From: Pseudarthrobacter sp. MM222
GTDB lineage: Bacteria; Actinomycetota; Actinomycetes; Actinomycetales; Micrococcaceae
Direction: 5' to 3'
Assembly: GCF_947090775.1 (NCBI RefSeq)
Contig: NZ_OX352321.1
Location: 1,860,001-1,924,000, forward strand
Length of the DNA stretch: 64,000 nt
Shown piece after piece: positions 52,859-62,183 of this stretch; the stretch's first letter is position 1; the number at the start of each line of letters is the position of its first letter. The notes below the pieces were generated by a model, which was given only the letters and a program-made list of their open reading frames with translations, did not search any database and was not told the origin of the DNA. Position numbers and translations under genes: made by a program.

Positions 52859-54040
52859 TTACCTGGCTTCTGCGGGCCGGGGGCCGGTGGGCCAGTTGTA
52901 CGAACCGTTCCTCCGGAGTTCGCCCCTGATCCAGGAAAGGGTCATTCGGCACATCTGGGCCTTGGCCATGCCTGCGAGGCGACCCCGAAGGACGAGGCTT
53001 CGGGGACGGTCGTCGGCATGCACGGCCTGGATTAGCCCCGACTTGCGTCCCAGGCTGATGCACCGGAGCATGTATCCCGCCGAAAGCGGGGCCGGTGCCC
53101 GCTTTTCGAGCCGGGCGATGATGTTGTCCGCGGCGTGCGCCCCCAGGGGCAGGGCGGTTGCGCAGCTCATTCGCAGGTGTCCCGCGACCGAGGGAGGAGC
53201 TTGTATGGCGTCGCCCGCCCCGAAGATGTTGGGGTACTGCGGGCACGAGAGGGACTCGCCGACGATGAGTCGACCGAGGCCATCCGTGACCAGTCCGCTC
53301 TCCCGTGCCAGGTCCGGTGCGCTGAATCCTGCAGTCCAGATAGTGCAGTCGGATGGCGAGGCCTCACCACCCGCAGTCTGAATTGACGAATCATCGCACC
53401 GTTTCACGTCGGTATTCTCTACCATTTCGACGCCGAGCGCTGAAAGTCGCTTAGTGACCGCATGCCGTCCGGGTCCGGAGAGGCTCTCCGCGATGGCGCC
53501 GCGGGAAATGAGACGAACCTGCAGGTGCGGATACTGTTCCGCGATTTCGGCAGCAACCTCGATCCCGGTCAGGCCAGCTCCGATGACGCTAACTGTTGCT
53601 GCCGGATCCAGCTGGATGAGCCGGTCCCGTAAGCGGCGCGCGTCTTCGGAATCCTTGAGCCCGTACGCGCCGGCCGGAATCTTGCTGGATGCCTGCGTGC
53701 TGCCCACGGCATACAGCAAAATATCGTAATCGAGCGTGGCGCGGGTCCCGGCCAGGTGTACTTTGCGGTGCTCGGGATCGATACGCGAAGCAGTGCCTTC
53801 GACCATGGCCGCGCGCTGATGCAGAAGCGTGCGCATGAGTACCGACGCTGATTCCCGGGTTCCGGCCGCCACCTCGTGGAGTCGGATCCGTTCCACGAAA
53901 TCGGCAGCCGGGTTGAGGACGGTAACGCTTATGGAGTCGGACAATCGCTGGTTTCCGGCAAGCCTGTTCGCGGCCATGACACCCGCGTAGCCGGCGCCGA
54001 CGATCACCACCCGGCAACGTTTTGACACCATAGCTCCCAT
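52859..54040 (-). CDS. NAD(P)/FAD-dependent oxidoreductase (NDH-2-like), ECF41 partner
   Basis: Flavoprotein of about 393 residues: FAD motif RVVIVGAGYAGVMAANRLAG, NAD motif TVSVIGAGLTGIEVAAEIAEQYP and the second FAD-contact IFGAGDAI. The family includes type II NADH dehydrogenases, but the membrane-binding C-terminus is not obvious. Two ATGs (54040, 54031) are possible; an upstream ATG at 54064 is ruled out if the candidate ECF41 promoter is used, since transcription would start after it. It shares an operon with the sigma factor and is likely its target. Confidence 0.85.
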   Translation of the reverse strand: MGAMVSKRCRVVIVGAGYAGVMAANRLAGNQRLSDSISVTVLNPAADFVERIRLHEVAAGTRESASVLMRTLLHQRAAMVEGTASRIDPEHRKVHLAGTRATLDYDILLYAVGSTQASSKIPAGAYGLKDSEDARRLRDRLIQLDPAATVSVIGAGLTGIEVAAEIAEQYPHLQVRLISRGAIAESLSGPGRHAVTKRLSALGVEMVENTDVKRCDDSSIQTAGGEASPSDCTIWTAGFSAPDLARESGLVTDGLGRLIVGESLSCPQYPNIFGAGDAIQAPPSVAGHLRMSCATALPLGAHAADNIIARLEKRAPAPLSAGYMLRCISLGRKSGLIQAVHADDRPRSLVLRGRLAGMAKAQMCRMTLSWIRGELRRNGSYNWPTGPRPAEAR

Positions 54041-54066
54041 CGCTGATTTGAACTTTACAAACATAG

Positions 54067-54093
54067 GACACCGCGGAGGCGCGGAATGTGACA
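54067..54093 (-). promoter_or_regulatory. Candidate ECF41 promoter TGTCACA-N16-TGTC
   Basis: On the minus strand TGTCACA (54087-54093) is followed after exactly 16 bases by TGTC (54067-54070). Known ECF41 promoters have TGTCACA and CGTC with a 16-base spacer, so the -35 is perfect and the -10 has one change. A second TGTCACA lies at 54104-54110. It is just upstream of the oxidoreductase-sigma operon, as expected for autoregulation. Confidence 0.6.
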
Positions 54094-54248
54094 CCGCGCG
54101 GCATGTGACACCGGAAGGAAAGTGGATACGTCGTTGCCATCGGGAGAAGGCGGGCTGGTCCGAAGTGACCCTCCGGCGGCTATCCTGACGACTATGGACA
54201 GCGTTGCGGCCGCGCCGATGGATATACGCTCCGGAACGGCATGACGCT

Positions 54249-54716
54249 GTGTCCGTTGATGAGTGGCCGGCCGGACCGGTCGTGCTGGGCGTCGGGTGGG
54301 ACTTTTCGGACCACGCCGTGCGGATGGCCGCCAGCCTCGCTGCCGGACTGGACCTGCACCTCGTGTGTGCGTTCGTTGACCCCGCCAGCTACCTGACGGA
54401 GTGGGCGCCCGTCGGCGCCCAGCCCGCCGTTTCCCTGGACCCGGTGGCCGACGAGGAGGCTGCGTACCCGGCCGCGCAGCTTCTCCAACGACTCCAAGCG
54501 GTCCTCGGAGCACCAGGGGCGGAATGGTCGTTTCGGGTGCTGAACGGGGATGTTGCCGTGTCGCTCGCCGGGAGTGTCGGGGCGTCCGTGGTGGTCGTCG
54601 GGGGCCAGCGGCCGGGAGTTCGGGCCTGGTTGGACCGGCATCTCGAAGGGTCCGTGTCTGCCCAGCTGACCCGGGACCCACAGCGGCCGGTTCTCGTCAT
54701 TCCGTCCTTACCCTGA
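54249..54716 (+). CDS. Universal stress protein (UspA fold)
   Basis: Protein of 155 residues if started at the GTG (MSVDEWPAGPVVLGVGWD). It has PVVLGVGWDFSDHAVRMAASLAAGLDLHLVCAFVDPA at the start and SVVVVGGQRPGVRAWLDRHLEGSVSAQLTRDPQRPVLVIP at the end, where the Gly-rich loop binds ATP in related proteins. The frame is open upstream to a TTG at 54204. A 17-codon frame MDSVAAAP... starting at ATG 54194 overlaps the start region in another phase. Divergent from the oxidoreductase-sigma operon. Confidence 0.82.
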   Translation: MSVDEWPAGPVVLGVGWDFSDHAVRMAASLAAGLDLHLVCAFVDPASYLTEWAPVGAQPAVSLDPVADEEAAYPAAQLLQRLQAVLGAPGAEWSFRVLNGDVAVSLAGSVGASVVVVGGQRPGVRAWLDRHLEGSVSAQLTRDPQRPVLVIPSLP

Positions 54717-54844
54717 CCGGGGGCCGGACAATCCTGGCGCGCCCCGACCCATCCTCCGGCATTCCTGCTTCGAACTGCTTCTGCACCAGGCAGGAAAAGT
54801 CTGGAGGCGGTCAGTTGAGGCCACGTCAGCAAAGGATCAGAGAC

Positions 54845-55126
54845 ATGACAACTACGGACTACGCCCGGTTCCTCACGGCCTGCGTCTGCGCCGACCCGGA
54901 TCTCGAGGAGGGGCTCGCCGACGACGAGCTGTACGGGGTATACATCAGCTGGTGCATTCTGGAGTGCGAGCGGCCCGAACCTTCGAAGGCATTCTGGACG
55001 GCCATGCGGGATTTCGGTATCCGCGATCACCGGCGTGCCTCGCGCGGTTTCGTCCGGCCGGGGCTTCGGATGACCGGACCCGCAGCGGTGGACTACATCC
55101 TGGCGCGGCGACCGGTTCTCGTCTGA
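54845..55126 (+). CDS. Conserved small protein of unknown function
   Basis: Protein of 93 residues: MTTTDYARFLTACVCADPDL, acidic GLADDELYGVYISWCILECERPEPSKAFWTAMRDFGI, then basic DHRRASRGFVRPGLRM and TGPAAVDYILARRP. It has a helical first half like a small winged-helix and a basic C-terminal part. AGGATC precedes the ATG. I recognise no family with confidence; similar small proteins exist in Actinobacteria without known function. Confidence 0.7.
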   Translation: MTTTDYARFLTACVCADPDLEEGLADDELYGVYISWCILECERPEPSKAFWTAMRDFGIRDHRRASRGFVRPGLRMTGPAAVDYILARRPVLV

Positions 55127-55157
55127 GCTAAGCCTCGGCGCACAAGGGCTCGGAAGG

Positions 55158-55781
55158 CTAACCCGGGACGGCAACCTTGCAGCCAGCGTCCCGGACGGTG
55201 GCGTCCCGGACTCCGGCGGCGTCGGCGATGGCAAGCGTCAGCTTGGCGAGCACCTCGTCCGGTGTTCCGTCGGCTGCCAGTTCCGTGAACTGGGCGTACT
55301 CGGGAATCGCCCGGTAGGCGGCCCGGAAAGAGTCGAGCTCCTCAAGGGTTTCCGCGTCCGTGCCGCGTGCCAGCACTCGCTGGTGCGCTTGTTCCGGGGT
55401 GATGACGAGGTGGACCACCAGGTCAGGTTCGGGGAGCTTCTCGAGGATGAACGGCAGGACTCGGCCGCGGGGGAGTTGCCGCGCATGACGTAGCGCGAGC
55501 TGGCAGTAGAGGTGGCGGTCCATGATGACCAGTCCCGGATGCCGGTGAGCCCGGGCATGGGACATCAGCACATTCGCGGAGCGGACCACTGTCTCCACGG
55601 CATCAGCCAGCCGTGGCGGGAGGTGAACCCCGAATCTGGCGCCCAGCAGCGACATCCTGCGCCGGCCGGCGTAGTTGCTGAGGAGAAGCGCGTCCTCGCC
55701 GGCGCTGCGGGCAGCCGCCACCACGGAACGGGCGGCCGTGGTTTTTCCTGAGCCGTCAATTCCGGTCAAGACAATCAGCAA
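55158..55781 (-). CDS. Thymidylate-kinase-like P-loop kinase
   Basis: Protein of 207 residues. The P-loop GIDGSGKTTAARSVV is at residues 7-15, DRHLYCQLALRHARQ resembles the DR(Y/H) motif of dTMP kinases, and PDLVVHLVITPEQAHQRVLARG with the LID region follows. Start is TTG with AGAAGGAG 5 bases upstream. It may be a salvage nucleoside monophosphate kinase or a related kinase of unknown substrate; essential Tmk is usually elsewhere. Confidence 0.82.
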   Translation of the reverse strand: MLIVLTGIDGSGKTTAARSVVAAARSAGEDALLLSNYAGRRRMSLLGARFGVHLPPRLADAVETVVRSANVLMSHARAHRHPGLVIMDRHLYCQLALRHARQLPRGRVLPFILEKLPEPDLVVHLVITPEQAHQRVLARGTDAETLEELDSFRAAYRAIPEYAQFTELAADGTPDEVLAKLTLAIADAAGVRDATVRDAGCKVAVPG

Positions 55782-55937
55782 GCGTGCTCCTTCTGGAGGA
55801 TGGGGCGTTGGGCCCGGGCCGGGCGCCCGCCGGGCGTCTCGGCGGAGATGCGGCGCTGATGAGCGTCCGCCTACTGGTCCAACGGCGGGTCCTGCGGAAT
55901 CGTGCCTGCCGGGACAACCATAGCAATCCTGCCGGCG

Positions 55938-57281
55938 TCAGATGCCGCCTCGGCGAAGGAGTTTGCCGCCTGGTGTCCGTCCGTCCACCTCGCGTCCGCG
56001 CAGGAACGTCCGCCGGACCACGCCCACAAGAGTCCGGCCGTCGTACGGGGTGATCGGATTCTTGTGCTTGAGTTTGGCTGCATCGACCACAAAGGCCTCC
56101 TCCGGGGCGAAGACGGAAAAGTCGGCGTCGTAGCCCAGGGCAAGCTGCCCCTTGTTGGTCAGCCGGGCGAGTCCGGCCGGCCTCGCGGCCATCCACTCCA
56201 CAACCCGTTCCAGTGGAATGCCGCGCTGCCGTGCCTCCGTCCACATCAGCGGAAGCCCCAGCTGAAGCGAGGACACCCCGCCCCAGGCCACGGCAAAGTC
56301 GCCGTGTTCTAGGTCCTTCAGGTCCAGGGTGCTGGGGGAGTGGTCCGACACGACGCAATCGATGGTGCCGTCCTGCAAACCCTTCCAGAGCAGCTCGCGG
56401 TTGGCGGCCTCCCGGATCGGAGGGCAGCATTTGTAGGCCGTGGCGCCGTTCGGGATCTCCTCGGCCGTGAGGGTGAGGTAATGCGGACAGGTCTCGACCG
56501 TGAGGCGCACGCCGTCGCGCTTGGCACTGGCGATCATCGGCAGCGCGTCCGACGACGAAAGGTGCACGATGTGCGCGCGGGCACCGGTCCGGCGGGCGCG
56601 CGCGATCACCTCGGCGATGGCCCTATTTTCGGCGCCTCGGGGGCGGGAGGCCAGAAACTTCGCGTATTCGCCGCCCCGGGCGTGGGGTGCCTCGTCTATC
56701 GCGTGCGAATCCTCGGCGTGGACGATCATCAGCCCGTCGAAGGACTGCAGCTCGGCCAGGTCCTCTTCGAGTTCGTCAGCGTTCAGGCCGGGAAACTCGT
56801 CCACCCCGGAGTGCAGCAAAAAGGATTTGAAGCCGAAAACACCCTCGTCGTGGAGCGGCCGGAGATCCTGTTTGTTCCCCGGAATGGCGCCGCCCCAGAA
56901 CCCGACGTCCACAAAGGCCTGGTCCGCTGCGACCTCGCGCTTGAGTTTGAGTCCTTCCACCGTGGTGGTGGGAGGGATGCTGTTGAGGGGCATGTCGATG
57001 ATGGTTGTGACGCCACCGGCGGCCGCTGCCCGGGTGGCGGAGGCGAAGCCCTCCCACTCCGTGCGGCCGGGCTCGTTGACGTGGACGTGCGTGTCCACGA
57101 GGCCCGGGAGCAGGGTCTCGTCGTCGGCGAGTTCGATGACTTCGGCACCGGACAGGCCGTGGCCGAGGGGCTCGACGGCGACGATTACGCCCGCTCGCGC
57201 GCCCACTTCACACGCGGTTAACCCGGCCGCCGTCAGGACATGCTGGCCGCGGATGACGAGGTCGTAGGCTTCTTCGGACAT
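55938..57281 (-). CDS. allB: Allantoinase
   Basis: Cyclic amidohydrolase of 447 residues hydrolysing allantoin to allantoate. Metal ligands: [17 protein letters not shown] (HxH), [14 protein letters not shown] with the lysine carbamylated in relatives, [11 protein letters not shown] and [11 protein letters not shown]. Sequence [23 protein letters not shown] is typical of allantoinase. ATG follows AAGGAGACC. It is the last gene of the operon aceB-DUF6986-allE-hyi-allB. An antisense open frame is a shadow. Confidence 0.93.
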   Translation of the reverse strand: MSEEAYDLVIRGQHVLTAAGLTACEVGARAGVIVAVEPLGHGLSGAEVIELADDETLLPGLVDTHVHVNEPGRTEWEGFASATRAAAAGGVTTIIDMPLNSIPPTTTVEGLKLKREVAADQAFVDVGFWGGAIPGNKQDLRPLHDEGVFGFKSFLLHSGVDEFPGLNADELEEDLAELQSFDGLMIVHAEDSHAIDEAPHARGGEYAKFLASRPRGAENRAIAEVIARARRTGARAHIVHLSSSDALPMIASAKRDGVRLTVETCPHYLTLTAEEIPNGATAYKCCPPIREAANRELLWKGLQDGTIDCVVSDHSPSTLDLKDLEHGDFAVAWGGVSSLQLGLPLMWTEARQRGIPLERVVEWMAARPAGLARLTNKGQLALGYDADFSVFAPEEAFVVDAAKLKHKNPITPYDGRTLVGVVRRTFLRGREVDGRTPGGKLLRRGGI

Positions 57282-57321
57282 CGAGGGTCTCCTTGTTTGC
57301 GGGCCGGTCGGAATCGGGTGG

Positions 57322-58122
57322 CTAGCCGCCCGCGCGCTTCCGGGTGACCCAGGTGAAGGCACTGTCCGCCGGTTCCCTGTATTCGAGGCCGATGTAGCCG
57401 TCATAGCCGAGTTGGCGGCTGCGGGCGATCCAGGTATCGAGGGGGAGCCCGCCGGTTTCAGGGGCCCCGCGGCCGGGGTCGTCGGCGATCTGGATGTGGC
57501 CGAAATCTTGGGCGTGATTTTCGATGACGACGGCGACGTCCTCGCCGTTGACCGCCAGATGGTAGAAGTCGGCCAGGAATTTGATGTTGTCCGCGCCAGT
57601 TTCCTGCCGTACGCGGGAGATGGCCCGGAGGGCGTCTTCAGCCGTCCGCAGCGGGTAGCGGGGAGCGCCGCTGACCGATTCGAGCAGGACCGTGCCCCCG
57701 ATGCGCGCGACTCCCGCGGCCGCGGCCGCGAGATTTTCGACTGCCAGTTCGTCTTGGGCCTCAGGTGTTTGATCACCCTGACGGTTGCCGTAGAGGGCGT
57801 TGAAGGCCTTGCAGCCGAGCCGACCGCCGATGCCGGCTACGACGTCGATGTTGTCCCTGAACTCGGAGCAGCGGCCTTTCCAGGACACCAGGCCGCGGTC
57901 GCCGGCGGGCATGTCGCCGGCGTCGAAGTTGAGGCCCGTCAACTGAACCCCCGCGTCGGTGATGGTCCGCTCGAAGCTGGTGACGGCGGCGTCCCCGGGG
58001 ACGGAAGTTTCGAACGGCCACCAAAATTCGACGGCGTCGAAGCCGGCAGCCTTGGCCGCGGCGGGCCGTTCGAGGAGGGGCAGCTCCGTCAGCAGGATGG
58101 AGCAATTCACGGAGTACGTCAT
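57322..58122 (-). CDS. hyi: Hydroxypyruvate isomerase
   Basis: TIM-barrel isomerase of 266 residues: [68 protein letters not shown] and [42 protein letters not shown]. It interconverts hydroxypyruvate and tartronate semialdehyde and handles carbon from glyoxylate carboligase. Glyoxylate carboligase itself is not in the window. Ten bases after the allE stop. Confidence 0.88.
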   Translation of the reverse strand: MTYSVNCSILLTELPLLERPAAAKAAGFDAVEFWWPFETSVPGDAAVTSFERTITDAGVQLTGLNFDAGDMPAGDRGLVSWKGRCSEFRDNIDVVAGIGGRLGCKAFNALYGNRQGDQTPEAQDELAVENLAAAAAGVARIGGTVLLESVSGAPRYPLRTAEDALRAISRVRQETGADNIKFLADFYHLAVNGEDVAVVIENHAQDFGHIQIADDPGRGAPETGGLPLDTWIARSRQLGYDGYIGLEYREPADSAFTWVTRKRAGG

Positions 58123-58132
58123 GTGGGTTCCT

Positions 58133-58990
58133 TCAGTGGGTAAGACGGATCTGCCGGTTCACATCCTTGTAGAGAAGGTAGCGGAAATTGCCCGGGCCCC
58201 CGGCGTAGCACGCCTGCGGGCAGAAGGCGCGCAGCCACATGAAGTCGCCGGCCTCAACCTCCACCCAGTCGTCATTGAGGCGGTAGACGGCCTTGCCCTC
58301 GAGGACGAAGAGGCCGTGTTCCATCACATGCGTTTCCGCGAACGGGATGGAGGCGCCGGGCTGGAATGTCACGATATTGACGTGCATGTCATGCGCCAGG
58401 TCGTCGGGGTCCACGAAACGGGTGGTCGCCCAGGCGCCGTTGGTGCCCGGCATGGGCCGCGGCTCGACGTCCTGGTCACGGGTGACGAAGGACTTCGCCG
58501 TGTAACCATCCAGCGGCTCGTAGGCCTTGCGGATCCATTGGAAGCTGGCGGCCTCCCCGGCGCTGTCACCGTCACCGTCGCCGCCGCCGCCGCCCCGGGC
58601 GGAGTCGTTGGACACCTTCCAGTTTGAGCCCGCTGCGAGATAGGCGTAGCCGCCGGCCGCGAGGTGGTGGATCTCGCCGTCCAAGGTCAAGGTAAGCGTG
58701 CCCTTGGTCAGAAAAAGAACGCCCTCGACGCCGGCCTCGGCCTCGGGCTTCTCGCTGCCACCGCCCGGCGCCACCTCCACGATCAGCTGCGAAAAAGTCG
58801 TGGCGAAGCCGGCGATGGGGCGGGCGATGATCCAGGCGCGGGTGTTCGTCCAGCCGGGGAGGTTGCTGGTGACGATGTCCCGCAGCACGCCCTTGGGGAT
58901 TACTGTGTAGGCCTCTTTGACCACCGCGCGGTCGGTGAGGAGTTGGGTCTGCGGCGGCAGGCCGCCTTCGGGAGAGAAGTAGTTGCTCAT
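58133..58990 (-). CDS. allE: (S)-ureidoglycine aminohydrolase
   Basis: Bicupin enzyme of 285 residues releasing ammonia from ureidoglycine. N-terminal MSNYFSPEGGLPPQTQLLTDRAVVKEAYTVIPKGVLRDIVTSNLPGWTNTRAWIIARP, cupin 1 with GVEGVLFLTKGTLTLTLDGE, cupin 2 with HVNIVTFQPGASIPFAETHVMEHGLFVLEGKAVYRLNDDW holding the Mn ligands. An unusual Gly/Asp run (SARGGGGGDGDGDSAGE) is inserted between the cupins near residue 140. ATG follows AGGAGACC. Confidence 0.9.
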   Translation of the reverse strand: MSNYFSPEGGLPPQTQLLTDRAVVKEAYTVIPKGVLRDIVTSNLPGWTNTRAWIIARPIAGFATTFSQLIVEVAPGGGSEKPEAEAGVEGVLFLTKGTLTLTLDGEIHHLAAGGYAYLAAGSNWKVSNDSARGGGGGDGDGDSAGEAASFQWIRKAYEPLDGYTAKSFVTRDQDVEPRPMPGTNGAWATTRFVDPDDLAHDMHVNIVTFQPGASIPFAETHVMEHGLFVLEGKAVYRLNDDWVEVEAGDFMWLRAFCPQACYAGGPGNFRYLLYKDVNRQIRLTH

Positions 58991-59021
58991 CAATGGTCTC
59001 CTGTGGGAACCGGGAAGTGGG

Positions 59022-60305
59022 TCAGTGGTTGGGTGGGGTGGCGGGCCGCGCCAGCCGCGGATGGGCAAGTGCCGTCAGTTGCGCGATTCCGACGCCGGCG
59101 AGCGCCTGGACGTCTTCGGCGTCCACGGCGCCGCACTGGACGCCGCGGAGAATGAACGCCGCGAGTGCCCTGGCTGTGGCGGGCTCGTCCAGGACGCCGC
59201 CCTCGGTGCGCAGCACGTAGTGGCGCAGCCTCGCCGCCGCAGCCGGGAGTCCTTCCCGGTAGAAGGCATAGGTGGCCGCAAACCTGCTCGGCAGCTGGGC
59301 CGGGTGCAGGTCCCACCCCTGGTAGTAGCCGCGTTCCAGGGAACGCCGCACCAGCCGGCCATGCAGGCGCCACGCGCTTTCCACGTTGTCGCCCACCGGG
59401 ATGATGTTCGTGGAACCGTCCGAAAGCCTGATGCCGGTCCCGGCCACAGCAAGCTGCATCACTTCCTTCGCGAAGTCGGCCACGGGGTGTTCCATGGACT
59501 GGTATTCCGCGGAGATCTGCAGCGAAGCGGAGTAGTCATACGTGCCGTAGTGCAGCCCGCTGATGCGCCCCGGGACGGCATGGGCCAGTTGCGCCACCGG
59601 CAACGTGCCCTCAGGACCCAGGATGAGCTGCGGAGTTTCCACCTGCACCTCAAACCTCAGGCGGCCGGCGGGCAGCGAATGGACTTCCTCAAGCCGGGAC
59701 ACGGCAAAGTCCATCGCCTGGACCTGCGCCACCGTGGTGACCTTCGGCAAGGTGAGGACCAGGCCCTGGGGCAGTTCACCGGCCGCGGTAAGACCGGAGA
59801 CAAACAGGTCCAGCGTCCGCAGGCCTCGGGCCCGGGTGGGGGCTTCGAAGCACTTGAAGCGGATGCCGATGAACGGGGGAGCGCTGCCGGCAGCCACCGC
59901 GGCGGCCACAGCGGCAGCCGCGGCGACAGCAGCGGCGTCCTCGGCGTCGTCGCCCCTGTCCCCGTACCCGTCCTCGAAATCGAGGCGGAGGTCCTCGATG
60001 GGTTCGGTTTCCAGTTTTACCTGTACCCGTGAGGCCAGTGACTCAGCGAGCCCGGCGTCCTGGCCCAGCAGGCTGCCCAGGCGGGCCAGGCCGCCGTGGG
60101 CGTCGGCCGACGCGAGCGCCTCGGCGCCCCAGTCAGCGCAGAAAGACGGGGTGAAGCGGTCTCCGGGCACGTAGACGGTATGCACCGGCTGGCGCGAGCC
60201 GTCGTCTCCCGGATAATTTTGCGCCAGCATGCGGTCGGTTGCGGCGAGCTGGGCATCTATCTGCGCCAGATCGGCGGCGTTGAAGGAACCGGCGGGCGCT
60301 GCCAT
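59022..60305 (-). CDS. DUF6986 family aldolase-like protein
   Basis: Protein of 427 residues in the HpcH/citrate-lyase-beta-like fold: VHTVYVPGDRF at the start, LRLDFEDGYGDRGDD with metal-ligand acids, QVETPQLILG with the second metal Glu, and ISGLHYGTYDYSA. An Ala-rich run (AAAVAAAAAVAAAVAAG) sits in the middle. The family travels with malate synthase in actinobacterial allantoin gene sets; the reaction is not known. Starts three bases after the malate synthase stop. Confidence 0.82.
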   Translation of the reverse strand: MAAPAGSFNAADLAQIDAQLAATDRMLAQNYPGDDGSRQPVHTVYVPGDRFTPSFCADWGAEALASADAHGGLARLGSLLGQDAGLAESLASRVQVKLETEPIEDLRLDFEDGYGDRGDDAEDAAAVAAAAAVAAAVAAGSAPPFIGIRFKCFEAPTRARGLRTLDLFVSGLTAAGELPQGLVLTLPKVTTVAQVQAMDFAVSRLEEVHSLPAGRLRFEVQVETPQLILGPEGTLPVAQLAHAVPGRISGLHYGTYDYSASLQISAEYQSMEHPVADFAKEVMQLAVAGTGIRLSDGSTNIIPVGDNVESAWRLHGRLVRRSLERGYYQGWDLHPAQLPSRFAATYAFYREGLPAAAARLRHYVLRTEGGVLDEPATARALAAFILRGVQCGAVDAEDVQALAGVGIAQLTALAHPRLARPATPPNH

Positions 60306-60308
60306 GGT

Positions 60309-61907
60309 TCAGCCCACCAGTTCGTACGCCGGCGTGGTGAGGAAGTCCGTGTAGTCCTCGGAGAGGCAGATGTCACCTATCAGCCTGCTGGCCGGCTGGT
60401 AGTGCTTTACGAAGGCATCCTCGCCCACCTCGCCACGGAGCCTCTCCGTTTCCTCGGCCAGAATCCCGGCAACCAGTTCACGGGTGACGGTGTTGCCGGT
60501 GTCGGCGAGGACCACCTGGTTGCGGATCTGCTGCCACACCTGGGACCGCGAAATTTCCGCCGTGGCGGCGTCCTCCATCAGGTTGTGGATGGCGACCGCG
60601 CCGTTGCCGGAGATCCACACGGCGGTGTAGGCGACGGCCACGTAGAGGTTCAGGCGCAGACCGGCTTCGGTGACCGTGCCGTGGGCGGATTCGATATCCA
60701 GCAACTGCTCTGCGCTCACGGAGACCTCCGGGCGCTGCCTGTCCAGCTGGTTGGGCCGATCGCCGAGGACCGCGTCGAAGACGTCCCGGCAGACTGGAAC
60801 CAGGTCCGGGTGGGCCACCCAGGAACCGTCGAAGCCGTCGTTTGCCTCGCGGGTCTTGTCCGCGCGCACCTTCTCGAACGCCTGGGCCGTCACGTCGGGT
60901 TCGCGCCGGTTGGGGATCACGGCGGCCATCCCGCCCATGGCGAACGCGCCGCGCCGGTGGCAGGTCTTGACGAGGAGCTCGGTGTAGGCGCGCATGAACG
61001 GTGCCGTCATGGCCACCGTGGCGCGGTCCGGCAGGACGAACCGCGGTCCGGCGTCGCGGAAATACTTGATGATGCTGAACAGGTAGTCCCAGCGTCCGGC
61101 GTTCAGGCCGGCGGCGTGGTCCCGGAGTTCGTAAAGGATTTCGTCCATTTCGAAGGCTGCGGGGATGGTCTCGATCAGAACGGTGGCACGGATGCTGCCC
61201 TGCGGGATGCCGAGGTAGTCCTGGGCGAAGACGAAGATGTCGTTCCAGAGGCGCGCCTCGAGATGGCTTTCCATCTTGGGCAGGTAGTAGTAGGGGCCGT
61301 GGCCGTTCGCCAGCAGCGCTTTGGCCGTGTGGAAGAAGTGCAGGCCGAAGTCCACCAACGCGCCAACAGTGTGTTCCCCGCCGATCAGCAGATGGCGCTC
61401 GCTCATGTGCCAGCCTCGCGGACGTGCCACGACGACGGCGAGCGGGGCGTCCGTCCGGAGAACGTATTCCTTGCCCTCCGGGGAGGTGTAGGCGAGGGTT
61501 CCCCCCGCCGCATCCCGGAGGTTGCGGATCGATTCGACCACGTTGGACCAGGTGGGGGTGCTGGCGTCCTCCAGGTCCGCGAGCCATACTTTCGCACCGG
61601 AATTCAGGGCGTTGATGGCCATCTTGGCGGGTGCGGCCGGGCCGGTCATTTCCACGCGGCGGTCCTGCAGGGCTGCGGGAGCGGGGGCCACGGTCCAGTC
61701 ACCTTCGCGGACCTCCCGGGTTTCCGGGAGGAAATCGAGCCGACCGGTCCGGGCCACATCCTCCCGCTTGGCGGCCCTGGCCTTGAGCAGCTCGGAGCGC
61801 GTGCCGGCGAACCGCTGGTGGAGTTCCTCCACGAAGACGAGCGCCTCAGGGGTCAGGATCTCCTCCGCGCGGTCGATCGGGCTGGGGGCTGAAACTGTGA
61901 GAGCCAT
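60309..61907 (-). CDS. aceB: Malate synthase A
   Basis: Enzyme of 532 residues condensing glyoxylate with acetyl-CoA to malate. Typical: KMAINALNSGAKVWLADLEDASTPTW, GPYYYLPKMESHLEARLWNDIF, VLIETIPAAFEMDEILYELRDHAAGLNAGRWDYLFSIIK with the catalytic and Mg-binding residues and AFAMGGMAAVIPNR. It opens the allantoin operon and lets glyoxylate from ureidoglycolate degradation enter the TCA cycle. Divergent from the IclR gene with an AT-rich promoter region between. Confidence 0.95.
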   Translation of the reverse strand: MALTVSAPSPIDRAEEILTPEALVFVEELHQRFAGTRSELLKARAAKREDVARTGRLDFLPETREVREGDWTVAPAPAALQDRRVEMTGPAAPAKMAINALNSGAKVWLADLEDASTPTWSNVVESIRNLRDAAGGTLAYTSPEGKEYVLRTDAPLAVVVARPRGWHMSERHLLIGGEHTVGALVDFGLHFFHTAKALLANGHGPYYYLPKMESHLEARLWNDIFVFAQDYLGIPQGSIRATVLIETIPAAFEMDEILYELRDHAAGLNAGRWDYLFSIIKYFRDAGPRFVLPDRATVAMTAPFMRAYTELLVKTCHRRGAFAMGGMAAVIPNRREPDVTAQAFEKVRADKTREANDGFDGSWVAHPDLVPVCRDVFDAVLGDRPNQLDRQRPEVSVSAEQLLDIESAHGTVTEAGLRLNLYVAVAYTAVWISGNGAVAIHNLMEDAATAEISRSQVWQQIRNQVVLADTGNTVTRELVAGILAEETERLRGEVGEDAFVKHYQPASRLIGDICLSEDYTDFLTTPAYELVG

Positions 61908-61983
61908 TATGGTCCTTATCCTAGGCAGTCATAAGTCGTGGGCCGAAGCGATGTACTCGGCGGCCACGTCTGGATTTGCCCGA

Positions 61984-62070
61984 GAATTTCCTCCTGGCGG
62001 GGCCCGAGCAGGCGCCCTACGGCAACCTATTTCGTATGATGGATATTATTATTTACGCTATGGAAATTAC
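61984..62070. promoter_or_regulatory. AT-rich divergent control region with GGAAAT-type half-sites
   Basis: Within the 276-base gap between malate synthase and IclR, the block about 62021-62075 is markedly AT-rich for this genome. It contains ATTTCGTA (62029-62036) and ATGGAAATTAC (62060-62070) in opposite sense; GAATTTCC lies at 61984-61991. The same ATGGAAATTWC word lies before urate oxidase. These are probable sites for the IclR regulator. Confidence 0.55.
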
Positions 62071-62183
62071 AAGGCTTCCGTCAGCCGTCGACGCCGACGA
62101 GCGGACGGGATATCTTGGATTTCCATCGCTTTCTCACGATGCGGATAAACATTGCCGCGATCGACCCTCAGGAGACCACCGCT

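Noticed and set aside
60096..61892. 598-codon + strand frame over malate synthase
   Set aside because: Antisense to a clear malate synthase with all signature regions; not a gene.
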